Origin: Legionella cincinnatiensis
GTDB taxonomy: Bacteria; Pseudomonadota; Gammaproteobacteria; Legionellales; Legionellaceae
Assembly: GCF_900452415.1 (NCBI RefSeq)
Contig: NZ_UGNX01000001.1
Span: forward strand, 1,488,001 to 1,552,000
Direction: 5' to 3'
Length of the DNA stretch: 64,000 nt
In this document: positions 7,623 through 17,110 of the stretch, piece after piece
How the letters are laid out: each line of letters starts with the position of its first letter
Position numbering within the stretch: the stretch's first letter is position 1
Made by a program: the position numbers and the translations under genes
The notes under the pieces: model-generated
What the model saw: the letters and a program-made list of their open reading frames with translations, nothing else
The model's database searches: none
What the model was told of the DNA's origin: nothing

Positions 7623-10600
7623 ATGTCTTTCACGCTTACTTTATTAGGTACTGATACTCAATTTACCCCGGATCACCTTGAAAATGCATATGATAAAGCA
7701 GAAACATTAAGTTACATTTCCACGCTAATTAACAAAGAGTCAACAATGCCTACGGATGATGTGACTCGTTTTAGAAATCAAGACGTAGCTGTGATTGATG
7801 GTCCTACTACTTTTGGTGCAGAAGTGGGAGATAGAATTGCACGTGGAGTTGCTGCAGTATTAGAAGCAATAAGCCGAGGAGAAACGAATATTAATGTCAT
7901 TGCTCATAGCCGAGGTGCTGTTGAGGCGATATTGGTTGCGCATGAGTTAGAGCGTTTACAAAATCTAACAAAAGAAAAAAGATTAGATAGTTTTAGTCCT
8001 GAGATTTTAAATAGTGTATGTAAGTATACTAAAACGGCGATGTCTGGCTCTCATAAAGATGCTTTTGAGAATTTAAAATGGGATGAAATCAGTAAACATA
8101 TAGGTGATGTAAAAATATCTATGTTGAATATTGATCCTGTTCCTGGAGGAAATTATGTAGGGGTTACTCATGTTTCTTCACTAGCCTGGAGAGATCCTCG
8201 TTTTTATGAAGTACCAAAAATTGTTAAAGAGTATGAGCAGGTTATTTATGAGAACGAGCGTACACGTTGTTTTAAACCAATCGTACCTAAATGTGTTTCT
8301 CCAGAAACTAAATTTAAACTGCAAAGTTTACCAGGACATCATGGAACCGGTTCTGGAAATCTTTTGGATCAACAAAGAGGTAAGAATTCATCTGAAAAAT
8401 CAACGGCTCATGTACAAGAACTCGCTGTGGTTAAACTTATTGATTTCTTAACACGCAATGGAGTAAACATTACTCCACGAGCACAGCAAGATGATCCGTT
8501 TGCGGAATTAATGTCTGAGCTATTTGAAAGAGAATTTCCTGCTTGGGAAAAACGATTAAAAGATTTATATTTTAAATTGTATAATCAGATTATCGAAAAT
8601 AGGGAGGCTTATTTAAATTACAATAAAACTTCCTACGCGGTACTTGGACAAGAACAAGCGCTACTTAAATTAATATGGAATGTTACTGATCAGCGGATTG
8701 TTCACCATTTAGCTCATAATGATACTTTTCTAGACGTGATTATTCCTCCTGTTCCAGGCGGGCATTTTCTTAATTACGAGCATGCTCGCATGCATTTAAA
8801 TCATGAGTTAGGTTTATCAGATGATATTCCCCTTAGCGGGACTTTGGATATTGCTACGCAACGTCTGGTCAAAATTTGTGAACACACAAAGAAATTGCAA
8901 GAGTTGAAAGATTTGAAAAAAAAGGAGCCAACAGCAGCACTTCAGGATATGACTGAATCGATAATGTTTGATAAAATTGCCCATGCTATAGATTCTAAAG
9001 AGGGGTTTGATTTACTTTTACAAGGGATAACGACTCTTATTGAAGAAGTAAGGCAATCCTATTTACAAAATAAATTAGTAAACCCTGACGAACGGTTAGC
9101 TGTTTATGAAGCAATTCAACGAACATTTTCTGCGTTTTCAATTTTCACTCAAACCGATCCTCATAATGAATTAGCCACAAAGATTTTTGAGCGATTAAAG
9201 TCTGATTTAGAAGCCACTTTGACCATGAAGCGCAATACTTTAAAAGGTCAGTACCAGGAGCTTGCAAATAAATTAAAAGAAAAACAATTTCTTAATGAGT
9301 TAGACGGTAAAATTCAAAAAATTATTGATAACTTAGAAGAGAAAAGGGCAGAGGGCAACTCCTTAGAAAATGAATTATTAATAGAAAAGTTAAAAGGATT
9401 TATATCAAGATCCAAACAACTTCAGGAAAAGCACTCACTGTCTTATGAGGTGAAACACTTATTGGAGCAAGAGTTTTCAGAATTATCCAAACTTGAGTTG
9501 TCCAGTGAGTTAGCTATAAATAGCCGTGCATGGTCTTGCTTGTTAATCGATGAGGCTGTGGATGAAAATCTTACTTATTTATTACCTCATATTATTCAAG
9601 AAGTTATTGCTTCCTCCAATGAACTCGATAAATTTAGAAAAGCGCTTCCTGACTTTAAAGCACTTGATAATACCCTTAGTTACGAACAAGTTGAAACAGA
9701 GTTGGAAGAATATAAATCGCGTGTCATTTATCTAGTAGCTCAATATCTCCATCGCCATAAGATCCCTTTACAAAATGTTAAAAAGATATTTGGAGATGAA
9801 AATCAGGATCTTTTCCAACAAATTGAAGGACTAGCTATAGGAATGGGGGCTGTTAATCCTTTAGCGTTAGCTATTGAAGAAAAATTACATGTGATTCAAG
9901 AGTTATCATCAACTAATGAACAACAAGCGAATCAGATAGCGCTGTTGACCCAAGATAGACAACAACAAGCAGAATTGATGAACAAGTTAGGTCTTAAGGT
10001 TGAAGAGCAAGCAGCACTAATTAGCAATCTGCGGCTCGAAGTTACAGATCAAGCGGAGCTAATTAGCAATCTGCGGCTTGAAGTTAAAGATCAAGCAGAA
10101 TTAATTAGCAATTTGCAGCTTGAGGTTAAAGATAAAGCAGCACTAATTAACAATCTGCGGCTTGAAGTTAAAGATCAAGCAGAGTTAATTAACAATTTGC
10201 AGTTTGAGGTTAAAGATAAAGCAGAATTAATTAGCAATTTGCGACTTGAAGTTAAAGATCAAGCGGAACTTATTAGCAATTTGCGACTTGAAGTTAAAGA
10301 TCAAGCGGAACTTATTGGCAAGTTAGAGCTTGAGGTTAAAGATCAAGCAGAACTGATACGCCATTTGAATCTTGATCTTGGAATGCGCGCTAAGCTGATT
10401 AAAGCGCTAAACCTTAATATTGAAGAGCAAGCAGAATTGATTAAGGAATTGAGACTTGAGGTAGGAGCGAAAGCTGAAGTGATTCACAAGTTAGAGCTTG
10501 ATATCACAAAGCAAGCGGAACTTATTAAATCATTAACTTCTGGAAAAGAGGAGAAAGCGAAATTGATTGTCTTGTTGACTGATGAATGGGACAAGCAAAT

Positions 10601-11312
10601 GCAATTAGTAAATGCCTTAACCTCTACTAATGAAGAGCAACAAAAGTTAATTATTGAATTATCTAGAGCAAATGCCCTGCTTGAGGAGGAGAATCGTAAT
10701 CTTCGTGGCAACATAGCTCATCTCAATCAACAATTGGAACTATTAAAAGCAGAACAAAGTACAACAGCAACGGTTGATGATGAGTATGAGTTCGATCTTC
10801 AAATCATTATTAAAAAAGAACTAACTCCATTAACTAAAGATTATTTAATTCATTTAGCTAAAGAAATAAAAAAATCTGTGGATCCTACTCTGGATGTGAA
10901 TGACTTTCCTAATCTTGTTAAAAATGTGAGAAAAATTCAAAGTTGGCCTGAAAATGAATCTAGTAAGATTCTTAAGCAAAAATTTGATAAGGTTAGCGAG
11001 TTGTATGACACACTTAAAGCAAAGAATAAACCTAGTGTCAAAGTTGGTCAATTCTATAATCAATTAAATGAAGGAGAACGACTCATCCAAGCTCACCGAG
11101 ATCCGGCATGGAAAAGATATACAATGATTGCTCTAAGTATATTGGTGACGGGTATTCTTCCTGGTTTAGGTGTTCTTGCTTATTCTGCAATAACGGGTAA
11201 TACCCCAAAATTTTGGCAATCTACTGGGCAAACATTCTTTCAAAGTGCTAAAAAATTGGAAAATACTGTTGTTAATCCCGATCTGAAAGATGTTCCTGTT
11301 AAAGGATTTTAG
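7623..11312 (+). CDS. large effector candidate: lipase-like N-terminus, 14-residue coiled-coil repeats, C-terminal membrane hairpin
   Basis: 1229 residues. The N-terminal 300 residues hold an alpha/beta-hydrolase pattern resembling DUF2235/Tle1 lipases: the nucleophile elbow AHSRGAVEA (Ser about 98), an Asp strand (LNIDPVPGG) and a His loop (LPGHHGTGSG). The middle is helical. Residues 782-1019 are 17 tandem 14-residue units of the form QAELISNLRLEVKD, giving a long coiled coil. Near the end is a hydrophobic hairpin (YTMIALSILVTGILPGLGVLA) that could insert in membranes. This architecture fits a Dot/Icm effector acting on host membranes. Lipase activity is inferred from motif order only. Confidence 0.75.
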   Translation: MSFTLTLLGTDTQFTPDHLENAYDKAETLSYISTLINKESTMPTDDVTRFRNQDVAVIDGPTTFGAEVGDRIARGVAAVLEAISRGETNINVIAHSRGAVEAILVAHELERLQNLTKEKRLDSFSPEILNSVCKYTKTAMSGSHKDAFENLKWDEISKHIGDVKISMLNIDPVPGGNYVGVTHVSSLAWRDPRFYEVPKIVKEYEQVIYENERTRCFKPIVPKCVSPETKFKLQSLPGHHGTGSGNLLDQQRGKNSSEKSTAHVQELAVVKLIDFLTRNGVNITPRAQQDDPFAELMSELFEREFPAWEKRLKDLYFKLYNQIIENREAYLNYNKTSYAVLGQEQALLKLIWNVTDQRIVHHLAHNDTFLDVIIPPVPGGHFLNYEHARMHLNHELGLSDDIPLSGTLDIATQRLVKICEHTKKLQELKDLKKKEPTAALQDMTESIMFDKIAHAIDSKEGFDLLLQGITTLIEEVRQSYLQNKLVNPDERLAVYEAIQRTFSAFSIFTQTDPHNELATKIFERLKSDLEATLTMKRNTLKGQYQELANKLKEKQFLNELDGKIQKIIDNLEEKRAEGNSLENELLIEKLKGFISRSKQLQEKHSLSYEVKHLLEQEFSELSKLELSSELAINSRAWSCLLIDEAVDENLTYLLPHIIQEVIASSNELDKFRKALPDFKALDNTLSYEQVETELEEYKSRVIYLVAQYLHRHKIPLQNVKKIFGDENQDLFQQIEGLAIGMGAVNPLALAIEEKLHVIQELSSTNEQQANQIALLTQDRQQQAELMNKLGLKVEEQAALISNLRLEVTDQAELISNLRLEVKDQAELISNLQLEVKDKAALINNLRLEVKDQAELINNLQFEVKDKAELISNLRLEVKDQAELISNLRLEVKDQAELIGKLELEVKDQAELIRHLNLDLGMRAKLIKALNLNIEEQAELIKELRLEVGAKAEVIHKLELDITKQAELIKSLTSGKEEKAKLIVLLTDEWDKQMQLVNALTSTNEEQQKLIIELSRANALLEEENRNLRGNIAHLNQQLELLKAEQSTTATVDDEYEFDLQIIIKKELTPLTKDYLIHLAKEIKKSVDPTLDVNDFPNLVKNVRKIQSWPENESSKILKQKFDKVSELYDTLKAKNKPSVKVGQFYNQLNEGERLIQAHRDPAWKRYTMIALSILVTGILPGLGVLAYSAITGNTPKFWQSTGQTFFQSAKKLENTVVNPDLKDVPVKGF
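9966..10679 (+). repeat. tandem 42-bp repeat encoding 14-residue coiled-coil units
   Basis: Seventeen consecutive in-frame units of 42 bp. The central eight are nearly identical (unit consensus QAELI.NL.LEVKD) and the flanking ones are diverged. High nucleotide identity among the central units suggests recent expansion by slippage or recombination. Copy number is therefore probably variable between strains. Confidence 0.9.
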
Positions 11313-11378
11313 GAAAAAATATGAGCATATCAAATAAATTAAGTCTTGGTTGAGGTAAAATGTCCAAATTTACGCTTC

Positions 11379-11397
11379 CCGGCTGTAAGCCAGCCGG
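11379..11397. terminator. GC-rich hairpin between the effector and aminotransferase genes
   Basis: A perfect 7-bp stem, CCGGCTG-TAAGC-CAGCCGG, lies 67 bp past the effector stop and between convergent genes. No U-tract follows on either side. It may be a factor-assisted terminator or an insertion-sequence scrap. Confidence 0.35.
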
Positions 11398-11437
11398 TCT
11401 ACCGATCTTAGGCCATGTTGACCCAAAATACGTTTTT

Positions 11438-12778
11438 TTAGAGAGTATATAATCGCGCTAATTCTGATAAGGATTGATCAATTGTTGTGAGTATGAAATT
11501 CACTTCATCCTCATTAATTGTCAAAGGCGGTGCTATTCGGAAAACATTACCAAATTGTCCTCCTTTTCCAACTAATAATCCTTTATCCTTACACAGATCC
11601 ATTAACTGAAATGCTTCATCAGATGCTGGTGTTTTTGTTATGGGATCTTTGACGAGTTCAATCCCTAAAAGCAAACCACGACCACGAACATCTCCAATGA
11701 GGGGGTGCTTCTTTTGTAATTGATGGAATCCATCTTTTAATAGATTACCCATAATACGTGCATTTTCAACAAGTTGTTCTTCTTTAATGATTTCCAATGT
11801 GAGCTTAGATTGGATCATTTGCAATGGGTCACCTGCAAACGTATTAAAATACGTTTTGCCAGTCATTGTTTCAGCAACTTCAGTTTTCATAAGTACTGCT
11901 CCTACTGCAGCACCGTTACCGAATCCTTTTGCCATAGTTACCATATCTGCATCGATAGCCAAAGTTTTGGTAAGTAAAAGATCGCCGCCGCCACGGCCTG
12001 CTCCAGTTTGTACTTCGTCACTGATGTACTTACCACCGTAGTTATGAACAATCCGGGCGACCTCGGCAAAATAGTCATCAGGAGGAGTAATAAAACCACC
12101 TACGCCCATTACGGGTTCCAGTATAAAAGCAGCTATTTTTCCATGTGTCGAATTTTGAATGGTTGTTTCAACATTTTTTGCACATTCCAGATTGCAGCTT
12201 TCAGGTTTTTGTTTAAAGGGACAGCGATAGCAATAGGGTTCAAGAGCCGATGTTACACCGGTAACTGGCTGTCCCTTGAATCGCCAGATTGAATGGCCAC
12301 ATGAGGCCAGTGCAGCAGAAGTACCCCCATGATAAGAGTGGCGTACATTCACGACCATCGTTTCGCCAGTTGCGTGACGTGCTGCCATTATGGCAAGTTC
12401 ATTAGCTTCTGAACCAGAATTAGTAAAGGATACCCTGTCCATACCATTAGGTGCTTCTTCAAGCAAACGCTCTGCAGTTTCGACAGGTGCTTGATTTAAA
12501 TAAAGAAGACTTGTGTGCTGAATTACATCATCTTCTATTGCTTCAATCAGTGCTTTTTTGATCTTAGGATGATTATGGCCGGCTGAGATACAAACAATTC
12601 CACCTATGGCATCAAAGTAACGTTTCCCTTCGGAGTCCCATACATAAGTACCTTGTGCTTTGACAAGCTGAATTGGTTCTTTATGATAAAATCCAGCAGT
12701 AGGTAAAAAGTGATTTTTTCTAAAATGAATAAGCTCTTCGTTTGAGCGTAGTTGTTTTTGAGCATTGTTCTCATTCAT
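11438..12778 (-). CDS. class III PLP-dependent aminotransferase (AGXT2-like)
   Basis: 446 residues, full length for the family. Visible features: SGSEANELA (PLP phosphate), a Cys-rich insert (YCYRCPFKQ...CNLECAKNVE) typical of AGXT2-like alanine-glyoxylate/4-aminobutyrate-type enzymes, SDEVQTGAGR (Asp binding the PLP nitrogen) and MAKGFGNG (Schiff-base Lys). It transfers an amino group to glyoxylate or pyruvate; the donor cannot be fixed from sequence. Its ATG overlaps the stop of a 50-codon ORF upstream as ATGA, suggesting translational coupling. AAGGAA precedes the start. Confidence 0.88.
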   Translation of the reverse strand: MNENNAQKQLRSNEELIHFRKNHFLPTAGFYHKEPIQLVKAQGTYVWDSEGKRYFDAIGGIVCISAGHNHPKIKKALIEAIEDDVIQHTSLLYLNQAPVETAERLLEEAPNGMDRVSFTNSGSEANELAIMAARHATGETMVVNVRHSYHGGTSAALASCGHSIWRFKGQPVTGVTSALEPYCYRCPFKQKPESCNLECAKNVETTIQNSTHGKIAAFILEPVMGVGGFITPPDDYFAEVARIVHNYGGKYISDEVQTGAGRGGGDLLLTKTLAIDADMVTMAKGFGNGAAVGAVLMKTEVAETMTGKTYFNTFAGDPLQMIQSKLTLEIIKEEQLVENARIMGNLLKDGFHQLQKKHPLIGDVRGRGLLLGIELVKDPITKTPASDEAFQLMDLCKDKGLLVGKGGQFGNVFRIAPPLTINEDEVNFILTTIDQSLSELARLYTL

Positions 12779-12927
12779 GAGGGTTGTTTCCTTTTATGTT
12801 TGTGAAGACTTGAACTTGTAAATAAAGAGCTTTTGCAGACTCCTTTTACTTCAAATTCTTGTTGATTTATTTTGAGATTTACATCTTTTTCTAGTATTTC
12901 TTGAATACTATATTTTTTAAGGTTCAT
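12775..12927 (-). CDS. small protein of 50 residues, translationally coupled to the aminotransferase
   Basis: The frame runs from ATG 12927 to TGA 12775 and begins MNLKKYSIQEILEKDVNLK. AAAGGAG lies a short distance upstream of the ATG. Its stop overlaps the aminotransferase start by 4 nt (ATGA), the classic coupling arrangement. It has no known family, no membrane segment, one Cys and a basic, Ser-rich tail. It may be a real small protein or a leader that tunes aminotransferase translation. Confidence 0.5.
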   Translation of the reverse strand: MNLKKYSIQEILEKDVNLKINQQEFEVKGVCKSSLFTSSSLHKHKRKQPS

Positions 12928-13474
12928 ATTTTTATCATTCTCCTTTTTATATTCGTTATTAATAATAAGTTGTATAATATATTTAAGATCAAGAGCAATT
13001 TACTCATTTTCCAACCTGCATAAACTTATTTGAATATGCGTCATGATAGATGCCATATTTCTTCACGAATTAAAAGTGGTCTAAACAAATTTAATTTTCT
13101 TATTTTTTATGTTTGGAGATGTTTATCCAACTAGATGAGTTCTTTTGAAAATCAGTCAGCGCTTTTGCCCCTCATCAGTCTCACTGTCATTGACTTAAGG
13201 CACTTACAGTCAACTTCATCTGTATGATGATGTGTTTATTGAAGCCTGCATATTACTAAAGAATGTTTCTTGCTTGTTTTTAATCTGATTTTTTATCTTC
13301 AAATATAGTTTCTAGTATTTCATTGGGAAAGCTCAAGAATCGATGCTCATTCTTATAAGGAATGGTCAATCACCAAATGTAATCTCTTGCTCAGATTTAG
13401 ATAAGACTGTTGCTATAAAATAAATACTCATAACTAGAGTGTTCCTATACTTTAAAGTCCTCAAAGGAGTAGTG
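12928..13474. other. non-coding stretch
   Basis: About 550 bp of AT-rich DNA between divergent genes. Several short frames are interrupted by stops and show no recognisable family. It presumably holds the promoters for the aminotransferase unit and for the gene starting at 13475; I could not pick a confident -35/-10 pair. Confidence 0.5.
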
Positions 13475-15460
13475 ATGATAAGATTATTAATTGACAATGA
13501 TGGAACGATTGGGTCAGGAGAACCACCTCATGTAGTTCGTAATTCAGCCGTCTTTGCCTTGGCTGCTCTCCCTTGCTATAAAGAAGTATCAATTTTTACC
13601 CATGGTGGGGCAAAAGGGCCGACCTACGATCTTCTTATGGCTAATCAGATTTCTTTAGCGCAATTTAAAAAATTTGTATATACGGGGGCAATAAACGAAT
13701 GGAGAGAGGCAGGAAAGATCTCTAAGGTATATACAACTTATGATATTGCTTGGGGGCAAGGCCCAGGCCAATATTATGAAGACATGATTGCTCCAGTTGA
13801 ACGTGCGTTGATTGAGATCAAAGAAAATCTCGATAGAGGTAGTATTACACAAGAGCAAGCCAATGCGCGTTATGCTGAGTTGAAACCTCGTATGGAAGAA
13901 ATGTCTCAATTTGAAAGAAATGGCGTTGCATTTTTGTATAATACAAAGAATACGCGCGGTAATCAGGATTTATACGACACTGTTCCTGGATTGCAAAAGG
14001 CATTAGAAGATTTTAAAGAATTTTTTATCAATAGTGGGGTGAATCAAGAACCCCTTAAAAAACTTGCGGAGCAGTATAATCAACAAGTTTTTGAGCAAAA
14101 AGAAGAAAACGCCTTGCTTAAAGAACAGATGATTGATTTACTTTCCACCATGGATCCACGCCACTCAAAAGAAAATGCAGCGGCTTATTTAAAATCAATC
14201 ACTGATAGCAGTAATGGTACTGTGAATATAACACGAATAGGAAGGTATCAAGGCTCCTATGAAGAAGACTTAGCGCCAACAGTATACGAAATTACGAAAA
14301 AAGCATTGGGGTATAAACAAATTCAGCTTGAAAATCCCTATTTAGAAAATCAGATGTTTGATGATTCACTGGAAAATTTAGCCTGCATGGAAGCTGCTGA
14401 TCGTTCTTTAATAAATGGTGATTTAACCACTGCACTTATTACGATGCGCGAAGATCGTAAAGGAAAAGAGTGTACCATTAATGATCCTAAGACACATTCA
14501 CTCCTTACACGTCCCTATCTATATACTGAAGCAGAGATTTTAAATGCGCTTTGCGCTCATTCCTCAGCTATGCAGAAAGAATGTGAAAATGCCTATGAAG
14601 TATGCCAATCGCTTGTTAGTCCTAATAATTACCCGCAAGAAGGAAGTTTTAATATTAAGTGTAAGAGTATTGTTCAAAATGCAAATTTGATATCAAAAAA
14701 TAGTAATAAACATCCTATATGGCTTCAAGCTTTAAAAGATATCCAGGATCTAACTGTACCTCAAGCATTAAAAGATAAGAAAAATTTGGACTATCTCATT
14801 GATTTACTCAATAAGGAACCTCAGAACGATCCTCAACGTATTCATGATTTAATTGATAAGTTAGTTCAAAGTGGAGACCGTGAATTTACGCGACAAAACT
14901 TTAGGGATAGTTTTTCTTATTATAAAGTGGCGTACTTGTTTTTAGATCCCGCTTATGCGGATGAGCATACTATTCATCAATTCAAGCAACAAGTATTTGA
15001 AAAGATGAAATATTCTTATACGACTGAGCGTTTGCAAGCCCGTGATAATCATTTTGATAATAGCTATATTCACCAATTAAATGGACAGCTTGAATCCAGT
15101 GGTGTCGAATCTCGCCTACGCATGGTTCAACTATACATAGATTTACATCAAAATATTCATCGTTTTGCTTATGCGGATCAAGGTATGTTTGGTTTTCGAC
15201 AATCGCTATTTGCGAAAAACCACCGAAATCCAATGGAAAATGATTCATTGTTTTCAAGAAGAATTGTTGACTACCTCATTAAAACAATGGAAATATATCC
15301 AAATGCAGAAAAAATATGCAAAACGAAATTAGCGGCGCTCCACACAATTCTTTCAGCCCCAAGCTACAAAAATTACATTACGACGAAGCTTGAGTCATAC
15401 GAACAAAATAAAGCCACTAAAGCATCAGTTATTCCAACAGCTCAACCTGTTTTTCAGTAG
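13475..15460 (+). CDS. effector candidate with HAD-like N-terminal motif
   Basis: 661 residues from the chosen start. The frame also opens at GTG 13439, but AAAGGAG lies just upstream of ATG 13475 and the protein then begins directly with its first strand. RLLIDNDGTIGSG resembles HAD motif I (DxDGT), and VSIFTHGG resembles motif II (hhhhT/S). A catalytic Lys and a motif IV acid pair cannot be placed with confidence. The remaining 450 residues are helical and unrecognised. No signal peptide or membrane segment is seen. A large soluble orphan in this setting is probably a Dot/Icm substrate; phosphatase activity is only a hypothesis. Confidence 0.65.
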   Translation: MIRLLIDNDGTIGSGEPPHVVRNSAVFALAALPCYKEVSIFTHGGAKGPTYDLLMANQISLAQFKKFVYTGAINEWREAGKISKVYTTYDIAWGQGPGQYYEDMIAPVERALIEIKENLDRGSITQEQANARYAELKPRMEEMSQFERNGVAFLYNTKNTRGNQDLYDTVPGLQKALEDFKEFFINSGVNQEPLKKLAEQYNQQVFEQKEENALLKEQMIDLLSTMDPRHSKENAAAYLKSITDSSNGTVNITRIGRYQGSYEEDLAPTVYEITKKALGYKQIQLENPYLENQMFDDSLENLACMEAADRSLINGDLTTALITMREDRKGKECTINDPKTHSLLTRPYLYTEAEILNALCAHSSAMQKECENAYEVCQSLVSPNNYPQEGSFNIKCKSIVQNANLISKNSNKHPIWLQALKDIQDLTVPQALKDKKNLDYLIDLLNKEPQNDPQRIHDLIDKLVQSGDREFTRQNFRDSFSYYKVAYLFLDPAYADEHTIHQFKQQVFEKMKYSYTTERLQARDNHFDNSYIHQLNGQLESSGVESRLRMVQLYIDLHQNIHRFAYADQGMFGFRQSLFAKNHRNPMENDSLFSRRIVDYLIKTMEIYPNAEKICKTKLAALHTILSAPSYKNYITTKLESYEQNKATKASVIPTAQPVFQ

Positions 15461-15500
15461 AGGAGTCATTATCAGGAAACAGAAGAAAATCTTATTATGC

Positions 15501-15527
15501 TGCCCCCAAAAGATCTTATTGGGGGCA
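15501..15527. terminator. hairpin after the HAD-like effector gene
   Basis: A perfect 9-bp stem, TGCCCCCAA / TTGGGGGCA, with a 9-nt loop lies 40 bp past the stop at 15460. It is strong and GC-rich, but no U-tract follows, so it is a probable rather than certain terminator. Confidence 0.5.
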
Positions 15528-15591
15528 ATCTTAGTAAGCCCTAAGATCACAACTCTGTTATCCTAACGTGTATATTTCCTGACGGAGGAGT

Positions 15592-15852
15592 ACAAGAAGA
15601 AAAATAGTTCAAGTCAAGACTGTTTTTTTAATTTTTGTTTGTTTAAAATAGCTATGTCTTAATTCTTTTCAAATGTCCCATCCTGTGGATATTTCTTCAA
15701 ATAAAGGGCTGAGCCTTTTCCCGTACTTCTTAATCTTTCCTTGTTTTATCTAGGGTTTAGTTAGTTTTAAATGAAATCTACTCTTCTAAGTTATGCACAT
15801 TTTCTGTGGATAAGTCTGTTTATAGAGTGTCAAACTCCTTGTGATAATTAGC
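15592..15852 (+). repeat. dispersed DnaA-box repeat, copy 3
   Basis: The T-run/AT block starts near 15611. An AAATGTCC...GGATATTT imperfect hairpin ends near 15694. CCTTGTTTTATCTAGG follows, then TTATGCACA (15791-15799) and TGTGGATAA (15805-15813) separated by TTTTC. It ends about 80 bp before the next effector candidate (ATG 15936) and so overlaps that gene's promoter region. Confidence 0.85.
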
Positions 15853-15935
15853 GATTAAGAGGTGATGTATCATTTTCCATAGTGTCTTTTTTGATACGCT
15901 ACACTTGTATAAGGTTCAATAGAAAAAGATTCATT

Positions 15936-16967
15936 ATGAAAGATAAAAGTAAAGAATTGCAAATAAGCAGTAATCCGAACAGTGTGTTTTCAACGGCTTC
16001 TTCTAAGGATCGTTTAAAGGATTTTGATGCAAGCAAACAAAATGCATGGTTAGAATATACTGCGGCAGTAATTAATGAATTAGGTGATCTATTTCCTTTC
16101 TTTCCGGAGAAACCTCCACTAATCCATAAAGATCTGCGTTGCCCAGAGGACTTATTATCCATCCAAGTAGGATGTACCTATGCTTGGTTAGCAAATAAAA
16201 GGCGAGAAGTAGCTAAAATTTTAAAACATGGCCCTTTAAGACATCAATTTGGGTTATTTAATAAGCCAGGATTTGCATCTACCGATGAATTTAATTTAAA
16301 CAGAGATTTATCTTCACAAAAAAATGAGATCTACGAGCATGTTCATGAGTTAATTAATAAACCTACAGAGAACATTGAAGTAACAGAACAAAAAAATGAG
16401 CATGAAGAGAAAACTCAATATATTATTCGCATTAAATTAACTGAGGATGAGCGCGCCAAATTACATGAAAAAAACAAGAATTCTCTTTTCCCATTTATTG
16501 AAGATGAAGTGGCACTTACGATTACGTTGCATGATTATGGCAAACAAGACAATCGAACAACTCTTGTTATTGATCATTGCATGACGCCTTTTGCAGAAAA
16601 CTATGCGAGCAAATCCAGTTATTTTCAAGTTCAATTTGCATTAATTCAACCTTATTTTGAATTATGTTGTAATTGGAACTCTACTGAAAGCATCCACGAG
16701 TTCTTAATGAATGCGGGAAAAATTGCTCATGGGCTTGCGCGATTACAACCTGTTGGTCGAGGCAATTCTGCAATTGTAGAATGGATGATAAGAGGTTTAG
16801 CAAGAGCAAAAAATATTGAATTAGGATTTTTTACTCATAACGAATTAGGATGGGACTTTAAAGCCTTTTTAACTCCTGATATCGAAGCATATGCTCATTG
16901 GTTTGCTGAAAAAGCATTTGCATCATCTAATTTGATAGCAAAAGAAAGCATTTCATTAGGGGGCTAA
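15936..16967 (+). CDS. effector candidate with a Fido-like motif
   Basis: 343 residues from ATG 15936. The frame opens at 15882, but the first 18 codons look like untranslated leader. The soluble protein has one region that stands out: AHGLARLQPVGRGNSAIVEW (about residues 264-283). It resembles the Fic/Fido active loop (H.F..GNGR) with GRGNSA in place of the usual GNGRxxR. The following WDFKAFLTPD segment is also distinctive. Fido enzymes transfer AMP or other phosphate-linked groups to host proteins. The match is partial and the final Arg is missing, so this is a hint only. Copy 3 of the DnaA-box repeat lies directly upstream. Confidence 0.6.
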   Translation: MKDKSKELQISSNPNSVFSTASSKDRLKDFDASKQNAWLEYTAAVINELGDLFPFFPEKPPLIHKDLRCPEDLLSIQVGCTYAWLANKRREVAKILKHGPLRHQFGLFNKPGFASTDEFNLNRDLSSQKNEIYEHVHELINKPTENIEVTEQKNEHEEKTQYIIRIKLTEDERAKLHEKNKNSLFPFIEDEVALTITLHDYGKQDNRTTLVIDHCMTPFAENYASKSSYFQVQFALIQPYFELCCNWNSTESIHEFLMNAGKIAHGLARLQPVGRGNSAIVEWMIRGLARAKNIELGFFTHNELGWDFKAFLTPDIEAYAHWFAEKAFASSNLIAKESISLGG

Positions 16968-17110
16968 AATGGCGGCGCAATTTTGCAAATAATAAATAAA
17001 TTAAAAGAACAAAATATTTTTAAAAAATATGCTCACTAATTTACCAAATATTTTAGCTATTCTAATTATTATTTCCTAAAATAATTTATATACCTATTTT
17101 GAGTAAAAAA

